A stretch of DNA of 64,000 nucleotides from Halichoerus grypus. Lineage: Eukaryota; Chordata; Mammalia; Carnivora; Phocidae. Where the stretch lies: positions 80,206,414 through 80,270,413 of the forward strand of contig NC_135715.1 of the NCBI RefSeq assembly GCF_964656455.1, given 5' to 3'. Below, piece by piece: positions 24,020 to 35,405 of the stretch. The position numbers were made by a program, and so were the translations under genes. The notes under the pieces were generated by a model. That model made no database searches. It saw only the letters and a list, made by a program, of their open reading frames with translations, and had not been told where the DNA came from. Positions within the stretch are counted from its first letter, which is position 1. Each line of letters starts with the position of its first letter.

Positions 24020-24990
24020 GAAGACAAAGCAGATTCAAATGCTGGTGGGAATGCAAATTGGTACAACCTTTTGGGAAAGCAGTTTTGTACAACATGTAGT
24101 CTTAATCATGTTCCTCCAGAGATCACCAGGACACATTCATTTCACTCAGTAAGAGAGTATTAAAAAGAACTTAAGATAGGATTAGGACTTATGTTGGATG
24201 ACTTATGTTGGAGGAAGGGCCCAAGGCCTTGCTCTGGATGCTGTCAGGAATTGGGGACATTGTGATCGGACATCTTTATCCAGAAGGCAGGAGGAAAGAA
24301 TTAAGGCTAAAGCTGTGACTGGCAAAGCCGCAGGCGTTGCTCAGAGTAGCCAGTACAGGGCTGTTTGGTCTTTGTAACCTGGACAACGTGTGTGCTCGGT
24401 CTGTGCCCAGTCACGAACTTGGAGGGGACTTGTTCTTGTCTTGCTCAATCCTGGTCCCAGAGTAGCCTTGCCTGAAAGTTATTTTCTGTGACATTGCTAC
24501 TGTCCCACAGGAGGACAGAAGGGCCTGGCTGTGATGCCAGGCCAGCTCCTGCACATCCTGGCTGCTGTGGTCTTTCTTGCTGCCTTTTAACCTAAGGAGC
24601 ACTTTCGGGGATCAATCATAGGCAAAGACACACATGCAAGTGAAAATATATGTACATCTCAGCATTATTATTAACAGAGAAAATACCCCCTAAACACAGG
24701 CATGGTAAAGAAGTTCTATAAAGCAAATCCATGCACGAGCCATGCTGAGCAGGGCAGAGTGCAGATAAGGATTGTAGTGCTCAGCTATGAGTGGCCACCA
24801 TCAGATGAAGCGTGATGCTGCCCTCATAGTGATGTCTACAAAGACTTCAATGGCCTGGGGACATTTCAAAGATAATGTCAAATAGAGAAACAAGGCACAA
24901 AACTTTAAGTATAAATATATAAATATATATAGCATATCAATGATGTAAAAGGAAATTATTTATTCATTTAATAAATACTTTTTGAGTACT
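24020..24990 (+). repeat. Old L1 ORF2 3' remnant, interrupted
   Basis: Bases 24036-24100 (GCTGGTGGGAATGCAAATTGG) are the conserved C-terminal ORF2 region of an old L1 and about 24620-24960 continue an L1-like 3' end. The stretch between (24160-24600) does not match and may be an insertion or unique sequence. Confidence 0.45.
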
Positions 24991-27900
24991 GACTCGCTAG
25001 GGGAGGAACCCACTCCTGCTCCCTATTTTTTCTGTGACTCATGGTCATGTTAAAGGAAGATGGCATACACTGCCCTTAGAGAGAGCTTGGCTAAGCTCCT
25101 GGACCAGGCTTCACAAGGTTACCACCAGCTGCCCAGGTACAGAAACTGGATTTTTTCCCCCAGATACTCAAAATTGATCAGGCTTCTAAGGACCAAATAA
25201 TGACAATAAACTCATAAGTCAATAATTACCAAGATGGCTTGTGTACTTTATAATCCCACTTTCTTTAATGCCAGTGGGAGCAGATTTTTCCAGTGAGAAG
25301 AGACCTTAGTGATACCTCAGGAACTTTCTGGTCCCAAAACACCTAATGCAGCCTTGAAAGAGACCTGGCTGAACCTGGAGCTGGAGTCCGGTCAGGAGTG
25401 TCTTAGAGGAGAGCTACCCAGGCCTCAGTGGGAGAAAGACCAAGGCCCCTGGATGAGCTCCCAATTGATCCACTTTGGGGGGGCCCAAACAGGCATGTCA
25501 TTTCAGGTAAAGCATTTTGTATTTCATTTCTACTGTATAAAAAAATTATCCCCAAACTTAAAAGCTTAGACAATAACACTTCTTACTTCAATTTCCCCGG
25601 GTCGAGAATCTAGGTATAGTTTTGCTGGGTTCTCCAGGGCAAAGTGGCTCAGGGTGGCTCAGGTTGCAGCACAACCCTGGGTCTGTGTCCATGCATCATC
25701 TACAATGAATAGTTTATATTTTGCATGCTTATTTCCAGGAGGACCTAGACACATAAGCACAGGAGTTTCACAGCTAGTTTTTAAAGTCTGGGTATTCAAA
25801 TAACTCCTGACCGGGCCACCCAACTTAATCTGATCTGGCCATACAGATGGCAGGTTAGTGCCCTAGCCACAATCTGTCCAGTGGGGTCAGTGGGAGTGGG
25901 CTGAAGTGTGGCCTCCACTCCAGTGCCCTGCTCAGTGTCCCGCTCCTCCCACACCTCCCTGGGACACTAGAGCACCTTGCTCCTGGAGTGTGCCTAGTGC
26001 TTGATACCTTATATCTTTTAATGCCAACAACCCTGTTTTACAGACCAGAGACTAGACTGGGGGCAGCAGCTGAGCACGGTGCCCGACTCTTGCAGTTCCA
26101 AGGGGCTGATGGCCCCTCATCGCCATGCACCATCCCCTGGTGCCTCTTGCTCTTCCTTTCATGCATTTGAAGCATCGCCCCTGTGGGTGTGAGTATGGGA
26201 ATGAGGCCTAGGGTAGCCAAAGGCCCTGAAGCATACTCTCTGGAATCAGAAACAAGGCTGGTGGCTCTAACACTCAAAGCCTCCCTGCCCCTGCTTTGCT
26301 CTCCCTATGGCTCTGGCTCCCTCAGCTAGGGCCCGGGTGCAACCCGACTGAGGATTTGGCAAGAGGCCACACAAGATGTGCACTTACCTTCTTCTCATGG
26401 GCACTTACATTTTTCCTGGTCGTCCTCAGAACTCACAGGAATTGCAGGGTATGAATAAGACATAAGGGATCAGCCGGTCCTGCTAGAGTCCGAGGTCCAC
26501 TTTGCAATGCCTCCGACTTTTGCTACCCTGAGGAACAAAGATACTCTGCAACGAATACATTCCATTTGCATAGTGTCAGCTGCCAAGGACTCAACTCTTT
26601 AACCTGTTGCCAACAAGCGATCGTTCCTGAGCAAGTCATCCATGTCTTTTTTCACGTCTGCATTTGCACCTCCATTTCTCTTGCCTTCATCCTCATTCAC
26701 ATCCACATATGCCTGGCTCCTAAATGTCACCTCTCTCTGCCTCCTTCTCACCCTTTCCCCTCTTCCAAAGATATGGTGCTTTCTAGTTCCAACAGGCCAT
26801 GATTTTTTTCTCTGTCCCTCACCCAAACCCCGCATCCTCCATTCCACATTAGAACTAAAAATACCTACTCATCTTAGAACCACAGAACTCAATTGCTTAA
26901 TGAGGGTCTCTTTGAAAAACTGAAAGTGTCAAGAAACAGGATTTGGAAAAACGCAGAAATAGCTGATGTTGGAAAAATTGTGTGTGCGTGTGTATGCGTG
27001 TATGGGAACATGGGAGGAAAGGAGCCAAAAACCTGTAAGGAATGGCTATGAAGCGTATTTTCTCTTCTAACAAACAGTAAAGCCTCTAGAAATCTATTCG
27101 TTATTCTCCAAGAGGACACTTAGTCCTAGGGAATCTAAATTTCTTTGTAATGCACCCTCAAATTAAGCACTTTTCAGACATGAAATTCCCTAGACATTTA
27201 ACTTGTCTTCCCAAGGCAAGAAAGACAAATATAATTCAATGATAATCTTGTATGGGAAGACAGATGCTAATGAGAGCTATGCACTTGGTGTTAATTCTAA
27301 ATTTCAGGAAGTGTTTATATTAGTGCAGTCAAAATCACCCTCAACTCAAAATGCTCTTGGTCAGGTCCCCACCAATCATCAATCATCAAACCATCTGAGA
27401 AGCAGGAAAATTCAGAGTCACTTAGAGACTTAGGTATTTTATTCTGTGCCTAATGTGTTCATGAGTATGTAAGGCACATTGATTTGATGGAATGAGTGTG
27501 CTTATGTGATTAAGACCACATTTGCAAAACACACACACACACACAAAGGCCTCTGAACAAATAGTAGCCAGAGGCTTACTTTTCTCACCCAAGCTTCTCT
27601 GTCACTGCACACTCAGCACCACAGTCTGCATTTCGATATTGCAAGGACGGAGTGGGCTGTGCTCAGCCTCGGTGAGAAAGCTACCAGATACGTGTCCCGG
27701 GGTCAGGGAGGAGCACATGAGATGCCCTCGTTTTCCAAATGTCAGCCCTGGGGCTGCTGCATGTACAGTGGGCACATTTTTGGGGAAGTCATGTGTCCCA
27801 GGAAACAGCTTCACGGCTTCTGAATGGAAAAGCAGATAGTGTACATAAATAAGGGAATATAACCATGTTTCAAACGACCCTTTCCTTGTCCTTCTTGCCT

Positions 27901-28204
27901 GCCCACTTGGTGCCCTTTCATGTTCACAACTTTGCCCACTAACGTAGGGCACAGTCATAGAAGAACCCTAGGCAGGAGCCCCTCCTTACATTTTACCTTC
28001 TCCTCTGAAATATGAGAGGAAAAGGGGGGCATGGAGAGATGGTTAATTAAGTGTACACATTTAATTCTCCTCCACTATGCCACCAAATTGCACAGAACAC
28101 ATCTGCCTTTTCATGATTCTTCTGGGGAGTGTTTTATTCAGCTGCATTTAACAATCACACAGCACTGTCCCAGAGGGTGACAGCCCTTCATTCTCAGACT
28201 ACTT
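24990..28204. other. Intergenic, mostly unannotated
   Basis: No gene recognised. A MIR-like piece in reverse lies at about 25975-26060. A GT-rich microsatellite is at 26980-27005 and an AC repeat at 27529-27545. Open frames of 60-118 codons across this stretch lack domains, conserved motifs or splice context. Confidence 0.4.
27529..27545. repeat. AC dinucleotide microsatellite
   Basis: Eight AC units in a row after TTTGCAAA. Short and uninterrupted, so possibly variable between individuals. Confidence 0.9.
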
Positions 28205-28370
28205 CCCAGCTCCAGAGAAAACCACTTTTTAAATTAAATTAAATACATTAATTAATACATTAATTAAATTACATATATTAAACATTTTATTTCATTTTAA
28301 TATTTTATTTATGTCAAGTATAATTTCAACATATAATCAATATAAAACATTTTTTATTATTATGTTAAAT
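28205..28370 (+). repeat. AT-rich MER-like remnant
   Basis: AATTAAATTAAATACATT repeats followed by TTTCAACATATAATCAATAT, which resembles the internal part of a short mammalian DNA-transposon repeat. The right-hand edge is the target site of the following SINE. Family uncertain. Confidence 0.35.
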
Positions 28371-28388
28371 TAGCCAACCATTTTTAAA

Positions 28389-28595
28389 CATTTTTTTTTT
28401 TTAAAGATTTTATTTATTTATTTATTTTACAGAGAGAGACACAGCGAGAGAGGGAACACAAGCAGGGGGAGCAGGAGAGAGAGAAGCAGGCTTCCCACGG
28501 AGCAGGGAGCCTGATGCGGGGCTCGATCCCAGCACTCTGGGATCATGACCCGAGCGTAAGGCAGACGCTTAACGACTGAGCCACCCAGGCGCCCC
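28389..28595 (-). mobile_element. CAN-SINE, antisense
   Basis: Leading T run, AAAGATTTTATTTATTTATT, purine-rich GAGAGA tract, ending GAGCCACCCAGGCGCCCC. Target-site duplication TAGCCAACCATTTTTAAA at 28371-28388 and 28596-28613, exact. Confidence 0.96.
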
Positions 28596-28613
28596 TAGCC
28601 AACCATTTTTAAA

Positions 28614-29389
28614 GTGAAATCTGAGAATATATCCAGAGAGTAGATTCCTAGTGAACTGGTTTGTTAAAAGGTAGACATTGCCAAATAATTCTTCAAAACA
28701 GTTACCTCAATATATTTTCCCACTGCCAACATAGGAAGGCACCAATTCACATGTTATGGGGTCTCTGTGGTTCCCTATCAATGACCTGACCAGGAGTATA
28801 CATAAAAATTAAGTTAACTTTCACTAGCAGTTAAATTAGCCCACGAGTAACTGAACTCAGTAAATACAGCTCAGCCAGGTGTCATTTCCTCTCGAAGGCC
28901 CTTCCTGACCCATCGCTCTCCTTCCTCACTTCTTGCTGGACTAAGAGACACCCACCCATGCTTCCCTGCACTGTTTATTGTACTTTTCATACCAGCTGGA
29001 CAAAGTGTTTCCTTGTCTTTTGTCTCCTCTCCTCCCTCTGTCCCACGGACACTATACAGGTTTCCCCAGCATATCCCCCATGTTGGTTTCCCTTTTCTTA
29101 AATACATTTGTCATATTTCAGGAAAGCAGAAATATGGCTAAGTCTTCTCCTCTAAGCTGGGATGTCCTGATCATGGACATTCCCCCACTCTCCAGAACAA
29201 ACCCAAAGTGAGAAATGAGCCCACTAAAATATTCAAAGTAATTATTTCTGGCATTTCCCCCCCCCCCCCCCCCACCAAGCAATTCTCCAATTCCCACAAA
29301 TTTAACTCAATTCTGATGTCTACCTAGAGATAGACTGACCGCACTTCAGAGGCCAACTGCAAGTCCAGGTTGTTACCTGTGCTACTGAC
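28614..29389. other. Intergenic, nothing recognised except a C17 run
   Basis: Unique-looking sequence. A homopolymer of 17 C's lies at 29257-29273. Open frames at 28871-29107 (minus) and 28978-29211 (plus) overlap and show no domain. Confidence 0.4.
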
Positions 29390-30120
29390 TGACTGGCTAT
29401 AAATTGGAGGTTCCCACAATCCCCTCCTTGTGTTTGATTAATTTTCTAGAACTCAGGAATAACAACTTACTTACTAGATTATTGATTTATTACAAAGGAT
29501 ATTAAAGTACATGATTGAAAAGCCAAATGAAGAGATACATAGAGTGAGGTCAGGAATAATCCTAAACACAGGTACTTATGTCCCTGTGGAGTTTAGGGTG
29601 TGTCACCCTCCCAGAATGTGGATGCATGCTGGTTCACCAACCTGGAAGCTGTCCAAACTGGTAGTCAGGGATTTTTATGGAGGCTTCATTATGTAGGCAT
29701 GGTTGATTAAATCACTGGCCATTGGTGATTGAATTTAATCTCCAGGTACCACCCCCCTCACGCAGGTCACGGGTGGGGCTGTGTTCCAACCCTTTAATCA
29801 TATGGTTGGTTTCCCTGGCAAACAGCTTCTAACCTTAGTTATTTAGAGGCTTTTCAAAAGTCACTTCATTAACATAAACTCAAGTATGGTAGAAAGGGCC
29901 TTATTATGAATAACATTACACCCATTTCACCTTTATGGCTCTGAAACAATTTCTGGAATAGAGGACAAAAGGCCTGATATTATTACAAAGGATGCTCTCA
30001 ATGCTTAGGAAATTCCAAAGGTTTTAGGAGCTGGAAGCTAGGAACTGGTAGATGAAGGCCAAAACATATATTTATTATAAATCACAGTATCACACTATTG
30101 ATATTTTTTATGTTGATTTA
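29390..30120 (-). repeat. LTR-type remnant, antisense (ERVL-like)
   Basis: Reading on the minus strand, the right end starts near TGATACTGTGATTTATAA and includes a segment complementary to GGAAATTCCAAAGGTTTTAGG (about 30010) and to TTTTATGGAGGCTTCATTA (about 29671). This pattern is familiar from ERVL-class long terminal repeats (MLT2/MER group by memory). No viral coding sequence is attached. The 61-codon open frame inside is not a gene. Confidence 0.5.
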
Positions 30121-30329
30121 AAAGCATCCACTGTATACATGACTGTAAATTTGAAACATTTCCTGGTAGCTGTAGAACTTCTGATCTCACGTTCTCATGG
30201 AGACACTGACCTATTTAAGGAAGGTCAGGGTGGAGAAAGTTCAACTTTAGGCTTTTAGGCATGACTACACTTTTTTTGGTGTGGGGGACCAGAATTTCTA
30301 GATTAGAAATATATCTCTGCTATTTTCTA

Positions 30330-30490
30330 ACTGTGTAACCTTGGATTGCTTAACGTCTCCATCTAAGTTTTTTATATCTATGAAATAGGGATACAAATAG
30401 TACTAATCTCTTTGGGAGTATTAAATGAATTAATACATTTAACACACTTTGAATAGTACCTACCACATAAGAAGCATAATAAACACTAGC
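30330..30490 (+). repeat. MIR SINE
   Basis: CTGTGTAACCTTGGATTGCT, followed by a block like the MIR core end (CTATGAAATAGGGATACAAA, then TTAAATGAATTAATACATTT). An ancient mammalian-wide SINE, well diverged. Confidence 0.7.
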
Positions 30491-30859
30491 TACTCTTTGT
30501 GGGTAAAAGTCCTGATATCTTTTTACGTGGGTTGGACAGAGCTGGATGTGGATCCCCAGGGCACCATAGCAGTACTGGCAGGGACCTCAGTGTGCACAAG
30601 AGTCAGAGATGGTCACCTGAGGCTCTGGGGAGCCAGGACCACCAACACAAATGCCTGAGCATGGAAGATTTGAGGAGCTGAAAAGAAGGCGGGGTGGCTG
30701 CAGCACGGTGCATGCGGCTGCAGGACAGCACCCCGCACATTCAGGCCTTTGCCAAATTTCTTGTGATTTTTTCTAATAGTGTTTATGTGTATATAAGGAA
30801 AAACATATTTATATATGTTCATATAAAATATTTTCTTTTTATAAGGTAAGTTAATATAC

Positions 30860-31760
30860 TTTTTTTTTTCATTTTACAATGTGATTTAGAAATTTGTTCA
30901 CACCAGTGCGCAGAGGCGGTCTCATTCCCCTTTTTTACACTGCAGAGTATTCCATCATAGCATTTGTTTAACCAGAACCCCACCGAGAACATTTATTTCC
31001 AGTCTTTTGCTACTACAGACAGTGTTACAGTGAATAACTCAGTGTAACAGTCATTTTAGAGTTCTGTGAGTACCCACAGAAGATAAATGCCTACAAATGA
31101 AATTTCTGCCTCAAAGAGTATGTGCATTTTTAAATAGATGTTGTTAAAGTGCTTTCCATAGAGGTTGTATGCATTTAAACACCCACTGGCTCTATATGAG
31201 AACGTTTTCTTATATCTTAGACAACATACTGTGTTATTAAACTTTTTGATCTTTGCTAACATAAGTGGAATCAGCTATCTCAGTATAAAATTTTGATTTT
31301 CATGGTTTTTATTACATGTAAGATAGGGCATCTTTGCACATTTTTATTTTGAGTTTTTGGCCTTTACTTATACTTAAGAGTTTTTTATATCTCAGAAAAT
31401 TAGCTTTCTGTTTGATCTCAGTTGTAAATTTTTTTCAAGTTTGTCATTAATTCTCTGACTGTGCTTACGGTGATTTTTGTGAGGTTGAAATATATTTATG
31501 CATTAAAATTTATCTATATTTCTTTTGGGCTTCTGATGCCTTTCCATATTTAGCAAGCACTGTTGCAGTCCAAGAATATAAAGAAAATTTCCCATAATTT
31601 CTTCTAATGCTTCTATGGTTTATTATTTTATATTTAAATCTCTGATACATTTAGGATTTGTCCTGCTGTAGGGTATGGTGTATGGCTCAAACTTCTTTTT
31701 TCCTAAATGACTACTTAATTATCTCAATACCATATGTTGAATAAACCACTTTTTTTTTTT
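30860..31760 (-). repeat. Ancient L1 remnant, antisense
   Basis: Antisense of an old L1 ORF2 end and 3' region: GCAGAGTATTCCATCATAGC (30942) and GCTACTACAGACAGTGTTAC (31008), through to the A-rich block around 31750. No long open frame. Family not determinable. Confidence 0.55.
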
Positions 31761-31929
31761 TTTTTTTGCCCACTGACTTAAAATGTAACTGTTAACCAAG
31801 ACTAGAACTATGTAAATCGTTTTATTCTGGAAATAATCCCTGAAAAAATAAGAAATCTTCTTTTCTATGTGTGTTGTAAAAATCCAGATTCACTCTTGCT
31901 CTGAACAATCATTCATGTGGTAGCCCTAT

Positions 31930-32430
31930 GATAAAAGTAACTTTATTGTCCTCAATTTATAGACTAGGAAACTAACCGAACCCGAGAGAAACTGAAAACT
32001 TGCTCAAGATCACACCACTAGTAAGTGACTGAGTCCAAGCTATTAATCACTATGATACAGGCCTACTTAGTTTAAAGAAATATTAAATGATGCTGTGTTC
32101 ATTGCAGTTATTCCTGGCATCTGTAAAGTGGGGTAACAAACTTTCCTCTATGTGTGGGTTGCTCTGAAGATTAATCATTCAGTCCATGTGCATACCAAGG
32201 ACCTAGTCAGTGCTAGCTCTTTATATTCATTCAATGATTTAGGGTTTCTTTTGCTCAGAGCCATATATTTCTGTAACACTAAACACTGAGACCTAAATCT
32301 GGGTGTGAATCTCAAACTAACAACTATCTCTCTGAGTCTCCTTTGCATCTACAAAATGGGCTCAGTAGCAATAGTTACTTACAAATATTGCTTTCCAGAT
32401 TAAATGAGATAAAATATGTGAAGAGCCCAG
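31930..32430. repeat. MIR SINE cluster
   Basis: A reversed MIR at about 31935-32045 (TATAGACTAGGAAACTAACC, CACACCACTAGTAAGTGACT), a weak forward one at about 32100-32245, and another forward one at 32285-32430 (ACAAAATGGGCTCAGTAGC, TTAAATGAGATAAAATATG). All are old. Confidence 0.6.
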
Positions 32431-33469
32431 TCCAGCATTCTTCTGAATGCTCTACCTTGCAAGCCTACAGGTTTTTCTATGGTGCTGGGCATCTACCTGC
32501 TCAGATAGTCACAAGGGTGCTGTTCTTCTCACTTTCAGCAGAACAACTCTTCAGTCTGGAATGGGCAGCTAAGAATTGCAAACAGTTCAGCCTTAGACCT
32601 AACTGTTAAAAAATCTTACCTAAATGGGTCTATGGTACCCCACAGTTACGGTTTCTGGTAGGAAGTTGGGCTGAGTGGGTGCTGGCTTCAGGACAGACCC
32701 CAGAGACCAATGCTCTAATTGACCTTGGTTTCCCTCCCCTGAGGAGGGAAATATGCTTCTTCCTTCTGCCATGGGATGCCTCTCCTCCAAGATACTACTG
32801 CTTTTCCCTTTCTGGTCTCTGGAGCCAAATGAACTTAATATTTCTGGCTATGAGATCAGTTTACACTCTAAATGACACCTTGACTCTCCTCTGTTACCAG
32901 CAGCCTTGGAGCCTTCCTGCCTTCCTGCCTCTTTCCACCAAGGTCAGCTCTCACTTTTGCCTAAGAGTTTGGACTCCAGGTAATGCTGGCCTCCTGTTCC
33001 CCATTAAGCTGGAGAATCCCTAGGTTTCTCTGCAATTCCAGGTTTTGGCTGGTTGAACTGCTTCTTGTGCAGACCTAACAGCACTTGACAAATTAAGTCC
33101 AATGCCAGCAAGCACTGTTTCATCAAGGAAGGCAGGTTTTACCTTCCTTTTACAAACACTCAAAGAGCAAATGACTTGTATCAGACCTGATTATGGTCTA
33201 ACAATTATCAAGCATAAGCTCCTGAACTAAATCTTATATTCTCTTTCACTGAATTCTCACAGTAACTGTATGAGGGATGTGGGCCTGGCTGGGCAGGTGG
33301 CAGGTGAAAGCCTCATTGGTCCATGCTCATCACACAGGACAGCTTTCTGTGTTATGGATGGGAACCTGAATGAACTAGACATTGTCAGGAGATCACATCA
33401 GGAGAGAAGATCACAGAGCAGGATCAGGGTTTTGGAGCATCAAGTGTAAATCTACTCTTGTATTACTGT
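32431..33469. other. Intergenic, no gene seen
   Basis: Open frames at 32343-32609 and 32679-33023 have no known domain. A reversed MIR-like piece lies around 33190-33275. Confidence 0.4.
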
Positions 33470-34930
33470 CCACTTGGGGTTGTCTGGTTTGAAGATCCAT
33501 CTTGATGGAGGACTGTTTGTTTTCTGGCTGGGTGGTCCATTTTTCTGCCTGTCTAGTTGGGGATCTGTCTGGCTGCAGTCCTTCTGGCTGGGGGTCTGCA
33601 CATCTGTCTAGCCAGAGGTCTTTCTGAGGGTCTTACCAAGCTGGCATTCAGTCTGTCTGGAGTTCACTTTTCCAGCTATCTACTTGGAGATTTATCAGCC
33701 CGTGTGGCTACAGACCGATCTGTCAGTCTGAGGTCAGTCCATCTGTCTGTGAGGCTAGATGTCTGTCTTACCAGCTGCAGATCTATCTGCCAAACTAGCA
33801 ATCTGTGTGCATCTGCTGTCAGCTCAGACTGAAGGTTTGTCTGGCCAGGGGTCTATGTGAACAGCTCAGTTAGTCTGGTTGGGGGTCTTCCTGTCAGATT
33901 TGGGTCTATCTAGTTGGGGATCTGTCTAAATAGGGTCTGACCTGTTGGGGGTCCATTCATCTCTCCAGATGGGGGTCCACCTGTTCATCTGGTTTGGGTT
34001 CTGTCTGTCCAGCTCAGAATCTAGTTGGCCAGTTGGCTTGGAGTTCTTTTATCTCTGAGCATAGTGCCTCACTGTCTGGCTGGGATCATCTGTCATGTGT
34101 CTGACTAGGGGTTCATCCTCCGAGGCCCTATCTGAGAGATTGGAGGGTCGATCTGGTGAGCAGGGATCTAGCCTGTTTGAAGGATCTGCTGATTTGCAAG
34201 GTATGCCAAGCTGGTAGATGGTTTGGACAGTGGGAGATCTGTCTGGCTTAGGATGCTTATCTACCTGAGGGTTTATCTTCTTATCTGGCCTGCTGACTTC
34301 CTGGGGATCCACCTGGCAGTCTTCCCAGCAGGTGGTGCATCAATTTGTCCGCTAAAACGTGGGCCTTTGGAATTGGTGAGTTGGTGGGGACTACCCACCT
34401 ATCTGCCTTGCTGGGAAGGTGTCTGTACAATCAAGGGTCTTTCTGTCTGGCTGGGAGTCCATCTGGCTAGTTAGGTAGGAGTCTGACTAGGTCTGTCAGT
34501 CTGTCTGCCCACTTGGGGCTGGGTCTGTCTAGCTGAGAGGATGTCTGTATCTGTTCAGCTAGGGATTTGTTTATGTCTGTCTGGGAGTCCGTCCACCTTG
34601 GGGTCCATCTGGCTGGTGTCTGGCTGGCTGCCTAGCTGGGAGAGGGGTCTTTTTGATGGTCTTTCTTGCGGGGGGTGGTCTGTCAGGCTGTTAGTTGATT
34701 TATCTGATGGGAGGTTCCCATCCATCCAGCTGTGGACCGTCTCTCTGAAGGTCTGGCTATCTAGGTGTATGGCTATCTACTTGTCCTGGTTGGGGGCCCA
34801 TCTGTCTGTGTACCCATGTGGGGATCTTTTTTACCTGTTTGAAATCAGTTTGCTGGGTTGTTATACCTGGCTTGAATCTGTCTGAATGATGGTTGGGGGG
34901 TGGGGGAGTGTCTATCAGTCTTTTTCAGGG
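33470..34930 (+). repeat. Degenerate GTCTGTCTGGCTGGGG tandem array
   Basis: About 1.45 kb of imperfect repeats around a core of roughly 20 bases, such as TCTGTCTGGCTGGGGGTC, with phrases TCTGTCTAGCCAGAGGTC and GGGGATCTGTCTGGCTG recurring. The plus strand is poor in A and rich in T, G and C. Units vary in length and sequence, so this is an old minisatellite. It lies about 280 bases beyond the PTPN18 poly(A) signal. Three open frames (33557, 34223, 34541) come from the low-A repeat and are not genes. A related array is at 53590-54090. Confidence 0.75.
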
Positions 34931-35204
34931 CCTACCCATTTCTGTGTCCAGCTGAGTGTCTAAGTGAGGGAGGCTCAGATATTGAGATGAACTAGTCCAT
35001 TATGTGGTGATGGCGGCAGTCTCCAGAAGCCCATCTGCCCATCCTCTTCTTCACACCTGGGAGAACCTGCCTAGTCCCCTGGGGTTGGGCCCATTCCTGA
35101 TGTTTATTCTTGTATTTGTTCACTGTAGTCTCACCAGCCATGATCTCTCAACTACCTCCCCCAGCTTCAAGCCTTGAATACTATAATCACTGGGGCAAAA
35201 CCCC
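34931..35204. other. Gap between tandem array and PTPN18 3' end
   Basis: No repeat or gene seen. It is downstream of the likely PTPN18 cleavage site on the minus strand. Confidence 0.4.
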
Positions 35205-35226
35205 TACATTTCCACCCTGAGAAACT

Positions 35227-35232
35227 TTTATT
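35227..35232 (-). promoter_or_regulatory. PTPN18 poly(A) signal
   Basis: AATAAA on the minus strand, 105 bases after the stop codon, followed by a G/T-rich stretch (GTTTCTCAGGGTGG). It implies a short 3'UTR of about 130 bases. Confidence 0.7.
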
Positions 35233-35337
35233 TTGATCCAGGACCAGCATTCCCATTTCCAACACTTCACATAGCAGAGAATGGCCGTCAGCCGTCCAGG
35301 TGCCCATGTGAGGCAACAGGCAGGCAGGGTGCAGCAT

Positions 35338-35405
35338 TCACACGTGGGTCCACTCAGCAGGGGGGTCCCGGGGCCCTTTAGGCCTTCCAATGCGCAGGTT
35401 GAAGC
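35338..35405 (-). CDS. PTPN18: PTPN18 coding exon 15 (C-terminus)
   Basis: Residues 431-452, ending EWTHV and a TGA at 35338-35340. It holds the conserved C-terminal homology motif of PEST phosphatases, which in this family binds PSTPIP-type partners. Acceptor CTTCCAG. Confidence 0.95.

Noticed and set aside
29390..30120. Endogenous retrovirus with coding genes
   Set aside because: Only LTR-type sequence is visible here and at 42465-42960, 59005-59458 and 60945-61384; no gag, pol or env was seen.
33557..34885. Three open frames of 83-114 codons in the tandem array
   Set aside because: They come from an A-poor repeat in which stop codons are rare; the residues follow the repeat period and have no domain.
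33470..34930. CRISPR array
   Set aside because: Units vary in length and there are no constant repeats with unique spacers; the genome is mammalian.
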